Positions 46,345 to 54,919 of a DNA stretch of 64,000 nucleotides are shown here, piece by piece (positions within the stretch are counted from its first letter, which is position 1; each line of letters starts with the position of its first letter). The DNA is from Zhongshania aliphaticivorans (GTDB taxonomy: Bacteria; Pseudomonadota; Gammaproteobacteria; Pseudomonadales; Spongiibacteraceae), in contig NZ_CP014544.1 of assembly GCF_001586255.1 (NCBI RefSeq), forward strand, positions 2,077,501 to 2,141,500, in the 5' to 3' direction. The notes beneath the pieces were generated by a model that was given only the letters and a program-made list of their open reading frames with translations, did no database searches and was not told where the DNA came from. The translations under genes and the position numbers were made by a program.

Positions 46345-47541
46345 TTATAAGCAGCCTCGGCGCACAACAGCTTCTGCTCGCTTGCGCAGCAGCTCGCTGC
46401 GTTCATCTGCGGAGACGGTTGGAGAATTAGGCGCTAGGGCATTCGCAAGCTCAGCCAACTTAACTCGCCGGATCGATGGCACAGGCAGGGTTTCAGCCCG
46501 AAAGTAGCGCAGCGACAGCAAACCGGTGGTGTGCTTGGCGGCATCAAGCCAATTAGCAACACCGGGATCTGTGTGGGAAATAACTGCACAAAAAACGCCA
46601 TCATTATTAAATTGAGCCTGATGACCATTAATTGAGGTTTGCCGCAAGTTCCAGTCCCGCGCATCCCAGTACTGGCTGTATAGCTGAATGCTCCAATAGG
46701 TCGCCTGCGGTGGCACCACCTCTATAATGAGCGCTTCGTCCTCAGCACATTCGTAAACTGCCTTGCCATAACGCAAATCCGCCCAACCAATCGATACTTC
46801 ATCAATAATCATGGTATTGCTCGGCATGGCGTAATAGCTGTTTAATTGCTGCGCAAAGAAGGCTGGTAGGTTTTTCAGCCAATCAATAAGCAGCTGCGTA
46901 CGCATTACCATTGTCTCTGGGCTTATCGCTGGCGCCGGATAACGCGCGCCATCGCGGCTTATCTGCAAGCGCGCGGGCTCTTCCTTATCCCAGTCGTAGA
47001 AGTATTGGCGAAACACAATATCGCCGAGCCCTTCGGGTATTTTCACCCAATTGCCTGGCTGCTCTTCTCGGCTCAACACAATTTCAATATTGCCATCGTC
47101 ATCAGTTTCAAAATCGCCGCGCCGGTCACACAGCTGCCAGCCGCTGATATGCGCAAAATGCCCTACTCGGGATTCCACATCCAACATATGGGCACTGCCG
47201 CGCTGGCCCTTGATGCGATAGACGTGATCGCCGTGGATCGCCGCCCATTGATAACAGGCATCTGCAGCGGGAAGCCCATACTGAATGCGCGATGTCAAAA
47301 AGGTAAACAAACTTGGATAATCTGGATTCCACGCCTCCATGGTCATTGGAATGGCACCAGCAAGCAGACGCGTCAGGTAACGAACTCCCTCTGCCCGCGC
47401 CATTTCACTGTCAATTCGGGGATCGTCCCAAACAAAGCTTTTCAGCCCATTAACCGCCTCGCTAAAGGCATCCCAAATTTTCGGGGTGTCTAGCGACATC
47501 GGCGCCAGATCTCGCCATGCGGCGAATGTGTCATTATTCAT
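46345..47541 (-). CDS. DUF1214-like protein
   Basis: A 398-residue soluble protein without signal peptide. The C-terminal region has the DUF1214 pattern: YWSIQLYSQYWD, then a predicted HTDPGVANWLDA block and LLSLRYFRAE. DUF1214 proteins are often encoded with enzymes for xenobiotic or lipid breakdown, but have no settled activity. It is 28 bases downstream of the sulfotransferase gene on the same strand, so likely in one operon. Confidence 0.75.
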   Translation of the reverse strand: MNNDTFAAWRDLAPMSLDTPKIWDAFSEAVNGLKSFVWDDPRIDSEMARAEGVRYLTRLLAGAIPMTMEAWNPDYPSLFTFLTSRIQYGLPAADACYQWAAIHGDHVYRIKGQRGSAHMLDVESRVGHFAHISGWQLCDRRGDFETDDDGNIEIVLSREEQPGNWVKIPEGLGDIVFRQYFYDWDKEEPARLQISRDGARYPAPAISPETMVMRTQLLIDWLKNLPAFFAQQLNSYYAMPSNTMIIDEVSIGWADLRYGKAVYECAEDEALIIEVVPPQATYWSIQLYSQYWDARDWNLRQTSINGHQAQFNNDGVFCAVISHTDPGVANWLDAAKHTTGLLSLRYFRAETLPVPSIRRVKLAELANALAPNSPTVSADERSELLRKRAEAVVRRGCL

Positions 47542-47569
47542 AAGCGATACTTCCTGTAAGCAGTAAGTA

Positions 47570-48763
47570 CTAGGGGAATAGTTTTAGATACTCGGCGAAG
47601 CGTGTTCTGATTTCCTTCGCATCCAAACCGTATTCCTCTAGGGTGTAGCTGTACTCGCCCCAGTGATTAGCTGGGCGCCGACTATCGTATTCCGTGCATC
47701 CTGCAATAGCCTCAGGTGTCAATTCACGGCCTGCTTTTTGATAAATTCGTTTAATGACGGCAAGTGGGTCGTCGCAAATTTCTTCAAATTTTGCATCGAC
47801 AATTTGGTCGAGGGGCAGCTTGTCGCGCACCGCGAGATAGCGATCGGTTAGCCGCGCCCAGTAGTCAAACCACTCATGCCCTACTTCCACTGGGTCTATT
47901 TGATCGGTACTGGTTTTACGCAGTTCTTGAATGGTGGTGGCAAATGACGGCACGGTTTTAAGTGGGTCACGATGACAATGAACAACGGTTGCATCGGGGA
48001 AAAATTCAAAAAGAATATCCATGTAACCAATATGAACTGGCGACTTCATAATCCACGGCCGGCCCTTGCTACCGCCATCTTGCCACTGCAGATATTGCAT
48101 CATTTCAAATAAAATTTTATAGGTAGGACGCGGGTCGCAGTTCATTGAGTATTCAAAGAATGTTGGCGCACGAGCGAGCATTGCGGAAACCGTTGATTCG
48201 AAAGACATCTCCATAATAAATAATTCTTCATCAGGCTCTTCCGCTTCCATTGGGTGGCGCGCCATCCAACCTGGAAACTGGGTTCGAAAGGTATCCTCAA
48301 CCACTTTGGCAAAAGCAATCCGACCTTCTGGCTTACCCGCCTCTTCATCGGGGAAAGGCGCTGGGTTTAACAAGCGCCACACATCCAAACGCTGCACGCC
48401 AGGGTCACCGGACATGACTCTTTGCAATTTTGAGGTGCCGGTACGCGGCAAACCAACAACAACAATTGGCGCGATGATTTTTTCTTGTAAGATTTCGGGA
48501 TGTTTTTTCACATCGTTGATATAGCGCAAACGATTGATCAATAAGCGCAACAGTTCTTGCCCTTGGCCAATCACGCCCCCCTCATGCAAGTTCGCTTCAG
48601 TGCGAAGCGATTTGCATAAAACGTCTAGGCCAGTAGTAAAACCTAAATCACCAAAATCACTAAGCCCTGTTTCGGCCCGTGCAGCAGTCATTAGATCTTC
48701 AACATAAAACGGAATTGCCTGCGGGCCAGCAGGCGTCGCAATGCTTTCAACTTGACTATTCAT
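47570..48763 (-). CDS. Sulfotransferase-family protein (paralogue 1)
   Basis: A 397-residue sulfotransferase_3-like protein. The PAPS-binding loop VVGLPRTGTSKLQR is at about 103-116, and the 3'-phosphate-binding region includes HCHRDPLKTVPSF (about 255-268). The opening motif ETGLSDFGDLGF and PILQ-type INRLRY block match the second copy at 53660. These would transfer sulfate from PAPS to a hydroxyl group, or work as a related P-loop enzyme; acceptor unknown. It is probably co-transcribed with the DUF1214-like gene. Confidence 0.88.
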   Translation of the reverse strand: MNSQVESIATPAGPQAIPFYVEDLMTAARAETGLSDFGDLGFTTGLDVLCKSLRTEANLHEGGVIGQGQELLRLLINRLRYINDVKKHPEILQEKIIAPIVVVGLPRTGTSKLQRVMSGDPGVQRLDVWRLLNPAPFPDEEAGKPEGRIAFAKVVEDTFRTQFPGWMARHPMEAEEPDEELFIMEMSFESTVSAMLARAPTFFEYSMNCDPRPTYKILFEMMQYLQWQDGGSKGRPWIMKSPVHIGYMDILFEFFPDATVVHCHRDPLKTVPSFATTIQELRKTSTDQIDPVEVGHEWFDYWARLTDRYLAVRDKLPLDQIVDAKFEEICDDPLAVIKRIYQKAGRELTPEAIAGCTEYDSRRPANHWGEYSYTLEEYGLDAKEIRTRFAEYLKLFP

Positions 48764-49222
48764 TTCATTATCCTTATTTCATTAAACAGCGTTATAGCGT
48801 ATCGACAGGAAAAACATTACTAACTGAAATTCAAAAAGATCTTGAAAATCAAGACAAATAATTGATGCGATTATTATCAATTTAAATCGCTTAACACCAA
48901 TTTACGTAACCAGCAGATAGGCTGAACTATCTATTGATTTTGCTTAAACCTAAGCTGTTATTGTCTCGAGACTCAATATAGCAACGCCAAAGCCCATGTA
49001 ACAAGAAGATGCAGGTCAGGTTTCAAAGAGCGCGTAAAACACCTTATCTATATGATTAATATCGATTTTTATTTATCTGAAAATCGAGGTTATATTTTGC
49101 AGGGGTTTTGCGAGGCTAAAGCGGCCTAATACCAAGCAGCCTTAAGAGGAGTGCTGTAGATTTTATAATTGAAAGTGGTTAATTTAGAATCATTGAGGTT
49201 TAAATTTTAAAAATAATTAAAT
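48764..49222. other. AT-rich intergenic region with inverted repeats
   Basis: 459 bases without a gene. It holds the sulfotransferase promoter and the tetR 3' end. Three inverted repeats are seen: AATTGAT-N9-ATCAATT at 48860-48882, GCGATT-N12-AATCGC at 48867-48890, and TCGATTTT-N10-AAAATCGA at 49062-49087. The first two overlap and lie about 100 bases upstream of the sulfotransferase start, where a TetR operator would be expected. Confidence 0.55.
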
Positions 49223-49873
49223 TTATTCTTCTTCAGAAAAGATAGCGCAACACATTTTCACGAGAGTTAAACGAAACTCAGGATCATCAATAAATTCGAT
49301 ATTATCGGTAATCAGGGCATAAACCATAAATTGTGCAGCACGGCCCAGCGCATGGACACGCAATAGATCGTTTTTGCCCGATTTAAAGTCAGAACAGGAT
49401 TTTAGCTTGTCGTATATAAATGCTTCGGCCGAGCCCTCGGGGGCTAAATTGTCGTTCAGCTCCTGCCAAGCGTCCCAAAACCCCTTGTGGCCGAGCAGGA
49501 GATTTTTATCAATTTCGAGAACTTTACGATGAATTTCAATAGACCAATCCAGCAACCAATGGATAAACGACTGGACCGTATGCACTTGATCGCTGGGAAA
49601 CTCACGATAACCCTTGAGATGCTGGGCGCGCATCACCACGCGGTAAACCTCGAACACAATTGCATCAAGATTTGGAAAGTATTGGTATATAGACGATTTC
49701 GGCACGCCCGACACCACCTCCAAACTCGTCGTCGACAGCGCCTCTCTGCCATTCTCAAGCAGAATTTTATGGGCCGCATCGACAATAGCGGCCACAACTT
49801 TTTTCGAGCGGTCTTGTATCGGCTTGCGACGCATCGCCTCGTTAGGCCTTATTAGTTGAAATTCATCAGTCAT
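49223..49873 (-). CDS. TetR-family transcriptional regulator
   Basis: A 216-residue regulator. The N-terminal HTH is at about 40-75: STTSLEVVSGVPKSSIYQYF then PNLDAIVFEVYR. The C-terminal ligand domain is not matched to a known ligand. It is divergent from the disrupted dehydrogenase gene (65-base gap) and lies in the sulfotransferase locus, so it probably represses one or both. Confidence 0.9.
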   Translation of the reverse strand: MTDEFQLIRPNEAMRRKPIQDRSKKVVAAIVDAAHKILLENGREALSTTSLEVVSGVPKSSIYQYFPNLDAIVFEVYRVVMRAQHLKGYREFPSDQVHTVQSFIHWLLDWSIEIHRKVLEIDKNLLLGHKGFWDAWQELNDNLAPEGSAEAFIYDKLKSCSDFKSGKNDLLRVHALGRAAQFMVYALITDNIEFIDDPEFRLTLVKMCCAIFSEEE

Positions 49874-49938
49874 TTTTATTTTTCATAGCTAAACGTTAAA
49901 AAACCGAAACGATCACTTCACAACAAAGGAATAATAAT

Positions 49939-50426
49939 ATGGAATCTTCACAGATCTCGCCACGTATTGCCATCTATGGTTTAGGCTTTGTTGGCCAACA
50001 ACTCGCGGGCTTCGCCTTAGATAAAGGCTGGGAAATTGTTGGCGCCTATAATCGGGCCGGCGAGAAAATTGGCCAAGACCTCGGTTCACTGCTTGGTAGA
50101 GACCCTATTGGCTTAACGGTGGAAGACTGCGACACCGCAGACTACAGCCGACTCACGGCCGACATTGCCTTTGTCGCGGTCTCCGACCGCCTGGAGGTCA
50201 ACTACCCATCTTATGAGCGCTTGATGTCTGCTGGCGCAAATATACTCTGTCACGGCGCAGAGTCTTGCAACCCTCGCCGCCTTAATCCCGGCATTGCCGA
50301 AAAGCTGCAAGCGCTGGCGCTTAAGAATAACGTCACCTTCACTGGCGGCGGCATCTGGGATATGACCCGTATTTGGGCTGGAATTCTGTCGGTAGGACCA
50401 AATACCGAGATCACCTCAATGACCCA
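49939..50426 (+). pseudogene. Disrupted ORD/DapB-like NAD(P)-dependent dehydrogenase, 5' part
   Basis: Residues 1-162 (plus two bases of codon 163) of a reductase with an N-terminal Rossmann motif GLGFVGQQLA (about 13-22), resembling dihydrodipicolinate-reductase-like and 2,4-diaminopentanoate dehydrogenase-like proteins. An AAAGGA site precedes the ATG. The IS21-family element begins at 50427. Translation of the interrupted gene runs 17 codons into the element, to TAA at 50476-50478. The 3' part resumes at 53084. Confidence 0.9.
50422..50426 (+). repeat. Target-site duplication, left copy
   Basis: ACCCA directly abutting the left end of the element; the identical copy follows the right end at 53079-53083. 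Confidence 0.9.
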
Positions 50427-50450
50427 TGCGTATTCCGCTGAACCTGATCA
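50427..50450. repeat. Left terminal inverted repeat of IS21-family element
   Basis: TGCGTATTCCG, then CTG, then AACCTGATCA. It matches the right end with one single-base length difference in the spacer. Confidence 0.85.
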
Positions 50451-50506
50451 GTCGTACCGCTTGAACGTGATCACTTAATTCACCTCATGCATCATGTGCC
50501 GTCTTT

Positions 50507-51265
50507 TTACTTTAAGTGATCATCTTCAGTCAATGTAGTCATCAGTTTTCGCATGGATTCCCCCTTCAAATTGATCTTGTGAGCGTTGTGTAAAAGCCGA
50601 TCCAAGATGGCGTCAGCCAACGTTGGATCATTGATAAAGTCATGCCAGTTTTCCACCGGAAGCTGGCTCGTTACTATCGTTGTTTTTTTGTTGTGCCGAT
50701 CCTCCATGATTTCCAGCAAGTCGTTCTTTTGCACTTGCGTCAGCGGCTCTAAACCCCAGTCGTCAATGATCAGTACGTCTGCTTTGGCGATTTGCGCGAG
50801 GAGCTTGAGATAGCTGCCATCACCGTGGGCGATGGTAAGCTGCTCAAACAGCCGAGAGGCACGGAAGTACCGAGTGGGATGACCCTGTACGCAAGCATGG
50901 TGGCCGAGAGCGCAGGCAAGATAGGTTTTGCCGCAGCCCGTCGGGCCGGTCATCACTAAGTTATGCCCTTTGCTAATCCAATGATTGCTTTGCAGAGCGG
51001 CAACGGTGCTTGGTTTAAGTCCGCGCGGATGGCTGTAGTCAACGTCCGCCAATCTTGCCATTTCTTTAAGGCGTGCAGCGCTGAGTAAGCGCTGCAATCG
51101 TTTGTCGTTCCGGTAGGTGATTTCCTGCTCAATGGCTAAGCCGATACGCTCTGCAAAGCCAAGCTCGTCGTAGGTGTTGGGCTGGCGGAACTGCGCTTCC
51201 AGTGCGTCCGCTAAGCCAGTGAGTCGAAGTTGCCGGAGTTGTTGTACGCTTTGTATTTCTAGCAT
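50507..51265 (-). CDS. istB: IS21-family transposition helper ATPase IstB
   Basis: A 252-residue AAA+ ATPase related to DnaC. Walker A is MTGPTGCGKTYLA (about 104-116) and Walker B is VLIIDDWGLEPL (about 165-176). It assembles on target DNA and stimulates the IstA transposase (known). It starts 41 bases after the istA stop. The C-terminal region is complete. Confidence 0.96.
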   Translation of the reverse strand: MLEIQSVQQLRQLRLTGLADALEAQFRQPNTYDELGFAERIGLAIEQEITYRNDKRLQRLLSAARLKEMARLADVDYSHPRGLKPSTVAALQSNHWISKGHNLVMTGPTGCGKTYLACALGHHACVQGHPTRYFRASRLFEQLTIAHGDGSYLKLLAQIAKADVLIIDDWGLEPLTQVQKNDLLEIMEDRHNKKTTIVTSQLPVENWHDFINDPTLADAILDRLLHNAHKINLKGESMRKLMTTLTEDDHLK

Positions 51266-51306
51266 GTGCTTTCCTTGGGTTGGGTGGTTTGGTTGATGAT
51301 GCTTGT

Positions 51307-52857
51307 TTAGTGGTAGTAATTGGCGCCACGGACATTGCGATGAGACTCACTTGCCTGCGCTTGCGGTTCTAGCGGCAGGGCCAGTTGATCCATATTGCTC
51401 TGCAGGATCGATTTGATATTGCTTAGGCGTAGGGCTTTGATGTGTTGTGCACGTAAGCAAGCCGCCTCTAGGCGTGCCGGTGTGTATTGTTTGGCGAGAT
51501 TCAGTAACCCTAAGCAGGCGCGATACGCCTGCTCTGGTACCTGCTTTCGTTGCAGGAACAGCTCAACCATCGCGTGTGTTTCGGGGCCTATCGTTCCCGC
51601 CCACGAGAGCAGTCGCTTCGGCGTCCACTGCTGATGCCGCTGGTGTGCTTCAGGCATGTGCTGCGTATTGGTGGTAAACCCACCTTGACGCTGGCTACGT
51701 GCATGACGTGCGACCTGCTGATCCTTAAAGAAGATAGCAACACCGTCGCGGCTGGCTTGGATCTCCACTTGCGTCTTAACCAGATGATGAGGAACGGAGT
51801 AATAGTGCTTGTCGAACTCGACGTGGTAATCAATATTGACCCGTGCCAGCTTGAACTCGAGGTATTCATAGCGCGTCGCTGGCAGTGGTTTAAGCGCCGG
51901 TTTGTCCAGCATCTCAAACTGGCTTAAGCGGCAACCCGGAAGCTTTTTGAAGGGCCGTTGATTGAGGTCTTCCAGTAAGCCCTTAATTGCAAGGTTAAGT
52001 TCCGCCAGCGTAAAGAAGGTCTGGTGGCGTAACTTCGCTAATATCCACCGCTGCACAATCAGCACCGCGTTTTCGGCCTTCGCCTTGTCTTTTGGTTTGA
52101 GCGGTCGCGCAGGAATGATCGCGGTTCGATAGTGTGAGGCCATATGTTGATAACTGGCATTGATGGTTGGTTCGTAACGGCAAGGTTTGCTCACTGCGCT
52201 GCGGAGCTGATCAGGCACAATGATCTCCGGCACGCCGCCAAAGAACTCGAAGGCCTTGACGTGGGCATCAATCCAATCCGCTTTGCGTTGCGTCCAGCTG
52301 GCGGTGGCAAAGGTGTAATTGCTGGCACCGAGCGTCGCGACAAAGATTTCAGCGTTGCGGATCTCGCCGGTATCTGGGTTAACAATCGGCACTGTCGCGC
52401 CACTGTAATCCACAAATAGTTTTTCACCGGCGAGGTGGATCTGCCGCATAGAGCGTTTTTGTTGGGCGCGCCATTCGCGGTAATACCCGCAATACTGCGA
52501 GTACTGATAGCCCGCATCCCCATAAGCCTGTTTGTATTCCTCCCACAGCAGCTGTTTGGTGACGCTTTTGCGCTTTAGCTCCAGATGTATGGCGGCGCAA
52601 TCAGGCATAACGCGGCCATGTCGCGCACTCAGCTGGGGTGAAGGAAACAGCAGTTGCTCAAGATCGTTATCTGACAGCTCGGCGGGCAGGGGCCAGCAAA
52701 GCCCCAGCGCAGAGGCGCGTTTGCCGTAGGTTGATACGGTGCCCACGCCAATGCCCAGGCTGCGCGCTATCTGGCGATGACTTAGCTTTGCCTCAAGTTT
52801 AAGGCGGAGAATTTCTTTGATATGTCGCATTGCTAATCTCGTGTTTGGCATCGTCAT
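51307..52857 (-). CDS. istA: IS21-family transposase IstA
   Basis: A 516-residue DDE transposase. An N-terminal HTH (about 16-45: KLSHRQIARSLGIGVGTVS) binds the ends. The catalytic domain contains the first Asp in LFVDYSGATVPI (about 147-158), the second in IIVPDQLRSAVSK, and the Glu in KDKAKAENAVLIVQ. A C-terminal beta-barrel (Mu_C-like) follows. ATG 52857 or 52851 may be the start. No frame break is seen. Confidence 0.96.
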   Translation of the reverse strand: MTMPNTRLAMRHIKEILRLKLEAKLSHRQIARSLGIGVGTVSTYGKRASALGLCWPLPAELSDNDLEQLLFPSPQLSARHGRVMPDCAAIHLELKRKSVTKQLLWEEYKQAYGDAGYQYSQYCGYYREWRAQQKRSMRQIHLAGEKLFVDYSGATVPIVNPDTGEIRNAEIFVATLGASNYTFATASWTQRKADWIDAHVKAFEFFGGVPEIIVPDQLRSAVSKPCRYEPTINASYQHMASHYRTAIIPARPLKPKDKAKAENAVLIVQRWILAKLRHQTFFTLAELNLAIKGLLEDLNQRPFKKLPGCRLSQFEMLDKPALKPLPATRYEYLEFKLARVNIDYHVEFDKHYYSVPHHLVKTQVEIQASRDGVAIFFKDQQVARHARSQRQGGFTTNTQHMPEAHQRHQQWTPKRLLSWAGTIGPETHAMVELFLQRKQVPEQAYRACLGLLNLAKQYTPARLEAACLRAQHIKALRLSNIKSILQSNMDQLALPLEPQAQASESHRNVRGANYYH

Positions 52858-52984
52858 CCCGGCGCAAAAGCGGCAAGGATAACGTGCAGTACAGGATGAA
52901 TTTCAATGCATGAGGTGGTGTGGAAATTGATGGTGATCAGTCATTGCGACAACGTGAACACCCGTTGCGATAAGTCCCGTAAAG

Positions 52985-53059
52985 TGATCATTTTAAATCG
53001 CAATGAGTGATCACGTTCGTTCGCAACAGGTGATCACGTTGGATCGCAGGCGGTGATCA
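52985..53059. repeat. Four TGATCA sites at exact 23-bp spacing, right end of the IS
   Basis: TGATCA at 52985, 53008, 53031 and 53054, each exactly 23 bases from the next, within longer imperfect repeats (AGTGATCA or GGTGATCA). A further site is at 52934. At the left end TGATCA occurs at 50445 and 50468, again 23 apart. The outermost copies are 18 and 19 bases from the element ends. These are probable IstA-binding sites. Confidence 0.8.
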
Positions 53060-53078
53060 GGTTGGGTCGGAATACGCA
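53055..53078. repeat. Right terminal inverted repeat of IS21-family element
   Basis: Complement of TGCGTATTCCG at 53068-53078, preceded by GGTT of the AACCTGATCA inner block (53054-53063). Defines the right boundary. Confidence 0.85.
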
Positions 53079-53083
53079 ACCCA
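53079..53083 (+). repeat. Target-site duplication, right copy
   Basis: ACCCA immediately after the element, identical to 50422-50426. Confidence 0.9.
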
Positions 53084-53615
53084 CACTTCTTTCACCGATA
53101 TTGCCCGCCAAGGTGTTCACCTGCTGCGCTTTTGCGGCGCTGGCTTGAGTGTGGATGAATACCTAAGCAACGATGTTGGCGGAAAAACCGGACTTGCAGG
53201 CATCGCTATTATCCCTCCTTTGTGCGTAATAGATGCGCTTGGACTTAACGTTAGCGACATTAAGGAGAATTTAGAACCCATTGTTTGGACACAAGACCAC
53301 TACAGCCATTGGTTGCAACAAAACCTCCGGGCGGGAACCGTCGTTGGCACCCGCATGAGCGTCGAAATCCTCACCAAACAAGGTATTACCGTAAACGCCT
53401 GCTTTGAATACCGCGATTTCCGCGAAGATGAGCAAGAGGAGATGATTTGGAAGGTACAGGGCAAACCCAGCATGGAGGTACGTGTAGTACGTGAAGCCTC
53501 ACATATGGCTTCTGCGAGTAGCTTGTTTAACCGTATACCCGATGTGCTTGCCGCGAAATCAGGTATTAGAGAGTTGTGGACTTACCCTCCCCTGCGGCCA
53601 AGTATGTTTATCTAA
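53084..53615 (+). pseudogene. Disrupted ORD/DapB-like NAD(P)-dependent dehydrogenase, 3' part
   Basis: Codons 163 (last base) to 339 of the dehydrogenase. Joining 50426 to 53084 gives His at the junction and restores an uninterrupted frame reading SMTHTSFTDIARQGVHLL. In the family this is the region just after the catalytic domain begins. An apparent in-frame TTG at 53145 could allow a 156-residue fragment, but it would lack the Rossmann fold. The second sulfotransferase gene begins 44 bases after the stop, so the insertion may also be polar on it. Confidence 0.88.
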
Positions 53616-53659
53616 AGCACTGCCACACAAAAAATAACGCGCCAATAAGGATAGCAAAT

Positions 53660-54838
53660 ATGAGTCTTAAGACAACGGAAGTAACAAGCGCATTAAACGT
53701 CGAGACGCTAATTACTCAAGCTCAAGAAACCAGTGGTTTAAGGGATTTCGGCGACGACAGCTTTATGCTGCCAATGCAAAAACTACTGGAATGTATTGTG
53801 CAAGACTCCACACTACACCCAGAGGGGCTCGCAAGCATAGTAGCCGATGTACAGCGCTGTTTAGTGAATCGGCTTCGGTTTCAACAAGATCTGCAAGCCC
53901 ATCCGGAAATCTCGCAAGAGGATGTCGACGACCCAATCATTATTCTGGGTCTGGGCCGTTCTGGCACCACCAAAATGCAGAAAATATTATCCGCCCCAGA
54001 CGATGTTCAAAAAATGCTGTTTTGGCGGCTGTGGAACCCCGCTCCGTTTTCACAAGCCCAGGAAGACCAAGCTGACCCACGAATTGCATTAGCGGGAACA
54101 TCGAACTTGGTGGCAACCGATAATAATGCCGTCCACGCTGCCCACCACATGGAAGAACAAGAAGTTGATGAAGACTGGCTGCTCTACCTGCTCACCTTTG
54201 ACGACACCATATGGAATCAACTGGTGTTTAGCCCCAGTTATTTGGATTGGGTGACCGAGCGCTCTAGTTCCGGCCCATTCGCCTACACTAAGACCCTTGT
54301 CCAGTACCTACAATGGCAGGATGGCGGCAAGCGCGATCGGCCATGGGTAATGAAAGGGGTGGGCTACATTGCCAATATGAAATCATTAATAAGCAGTTAT
54401 CCCCGCGCCACCATCTTACACACCCATCGCGACCCGTTAGTTACCATTCCCTCATGGGCCAAGTTTGTCAGCGCAATGTGGAGCTTGCGCTCTAAGCCTA
54501 TCGATAAACAGTTAATAGGACAGCAAGTAATGCGCTATTGGGACTGGGCGATGGACCGCTACCTCCACGACCGCGACAAAATGAACCTAGCCAGTTGTAT
54601 TGTCGATGCCCGTTACGAAGATGTTCGTAAAAATCCTATCGGCATTGCTCAGGAGGTGTACGACCGCTCGGGACGATCTTTAAATGCTCCTGCCAAGCAA
54701 GCAATGGCTGCATGGCACAATAGTAATGAGCAACATCGCTTCGGAAAACATGAGTATTCTTTAGCGGAGTTCGGGCTTAATGAGGCAATGATTAACGACC
54801 GATTTGCAGACTATATAACGCGTTTTATCGAGCGCTAA
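53660..54838 (+). CDS. Sulfotransferase-family protein (paralogue 2)
   Basis: A 392-residue protein from ATG 53660 with an AAGGA site upstream; the longer frame from 53576 overlaps the pseudogene. The PAPS loop IILGLGRSGTTKMQK is at about 95-109 and the second binding region is LHTHRDPLVTIPSW (about 253-266). N-terminal ETSGLRDFGDDSF, INRLR-like LVNRLRFQ and WRLWNPAPF blocks align with paralogue 1 (47570-48763, opposite strand), so the two arose by duplication or are co-evolved. The acceptor is unknown. It lies downstream of the IS-disrupted gene. Confidence 0.88.
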   Translation: MSLKTTEVTSALNVETLITQAQETSGLRDFGDDSFMLPMQKLLECIVQDSTLHPEGLASIVADVQRCLVNRLRFQQDLQAHPEISQEDVDDPIIILGLGRSGTTKMQKILSAPDDVQKMLFWRLWNPAPFSQAQEDQADPRIALAGTSNLVATDNNAVHAAHHMEEQEVDEDWLLYLLTFDDTIWNQLVFSPSYLDWVTERSSSGPFAYTKTLVQYLQWQDGGKRDRPWVMKGVGYIANMKSLISSYPRATILHTHRDPLVTIPSWAKFVSAMWSLRSKPIDKQLIGQQVMRYWDWAMDRYLHDRDKMNLASCIVDARYEDVRKNPIGIAQEVYDRSGRSLNAPAKQAMAAWHNSNEQHRFGKHEYSLAEFGLNEAMINDRFADYITRFIER

Positions 54839-54877
54839 ATATGCTGTAATGCTATATCGCTCTCTGAACATGAAATA

Positions 54878-54908
54878 CTCACAGACAATAAACTTTATTC
54901 TCTGTGAG
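54878..54908. repeat. 8-bp inverted repeat between convergent genes
   Basis: CTCACAGA (54878-54885) and TCTGTGAG (54901-54908) separated by 15 AT-rich bases. It lies 40 bases after the sulfotransferase stop and 11 before the DUF1285 stop. It may act as a weak terminator; there is no U-run. Confidence 0.4.
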
Positions 54909-54919
54909 CATCCAAATAA

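Larger units (their letters stand above)
50427..53078 (-). mobile_element. Complete IS21-family insertion sequence, 2652 bp
   Basis: The element is bounded by inverted ends: TGCGTATTCCG at 50427-50437 and its complement at 53068-53078, with a further shared AACCTGATCA about 15 bases inside each end. A perfect 5-bp target duplication (ACCCA) flanks it. It carries istA and istB in the usual order on the minus strand. Size and protein lengths resemble the IS408/IS1162 branch of IS21 elements. TGATCA sites spaced 23 bp apart occur near both ends, as expected for transposase-binding repeats. Both genes look intact, so the copy may be active and the insertion recent. Confidence 0.96.
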
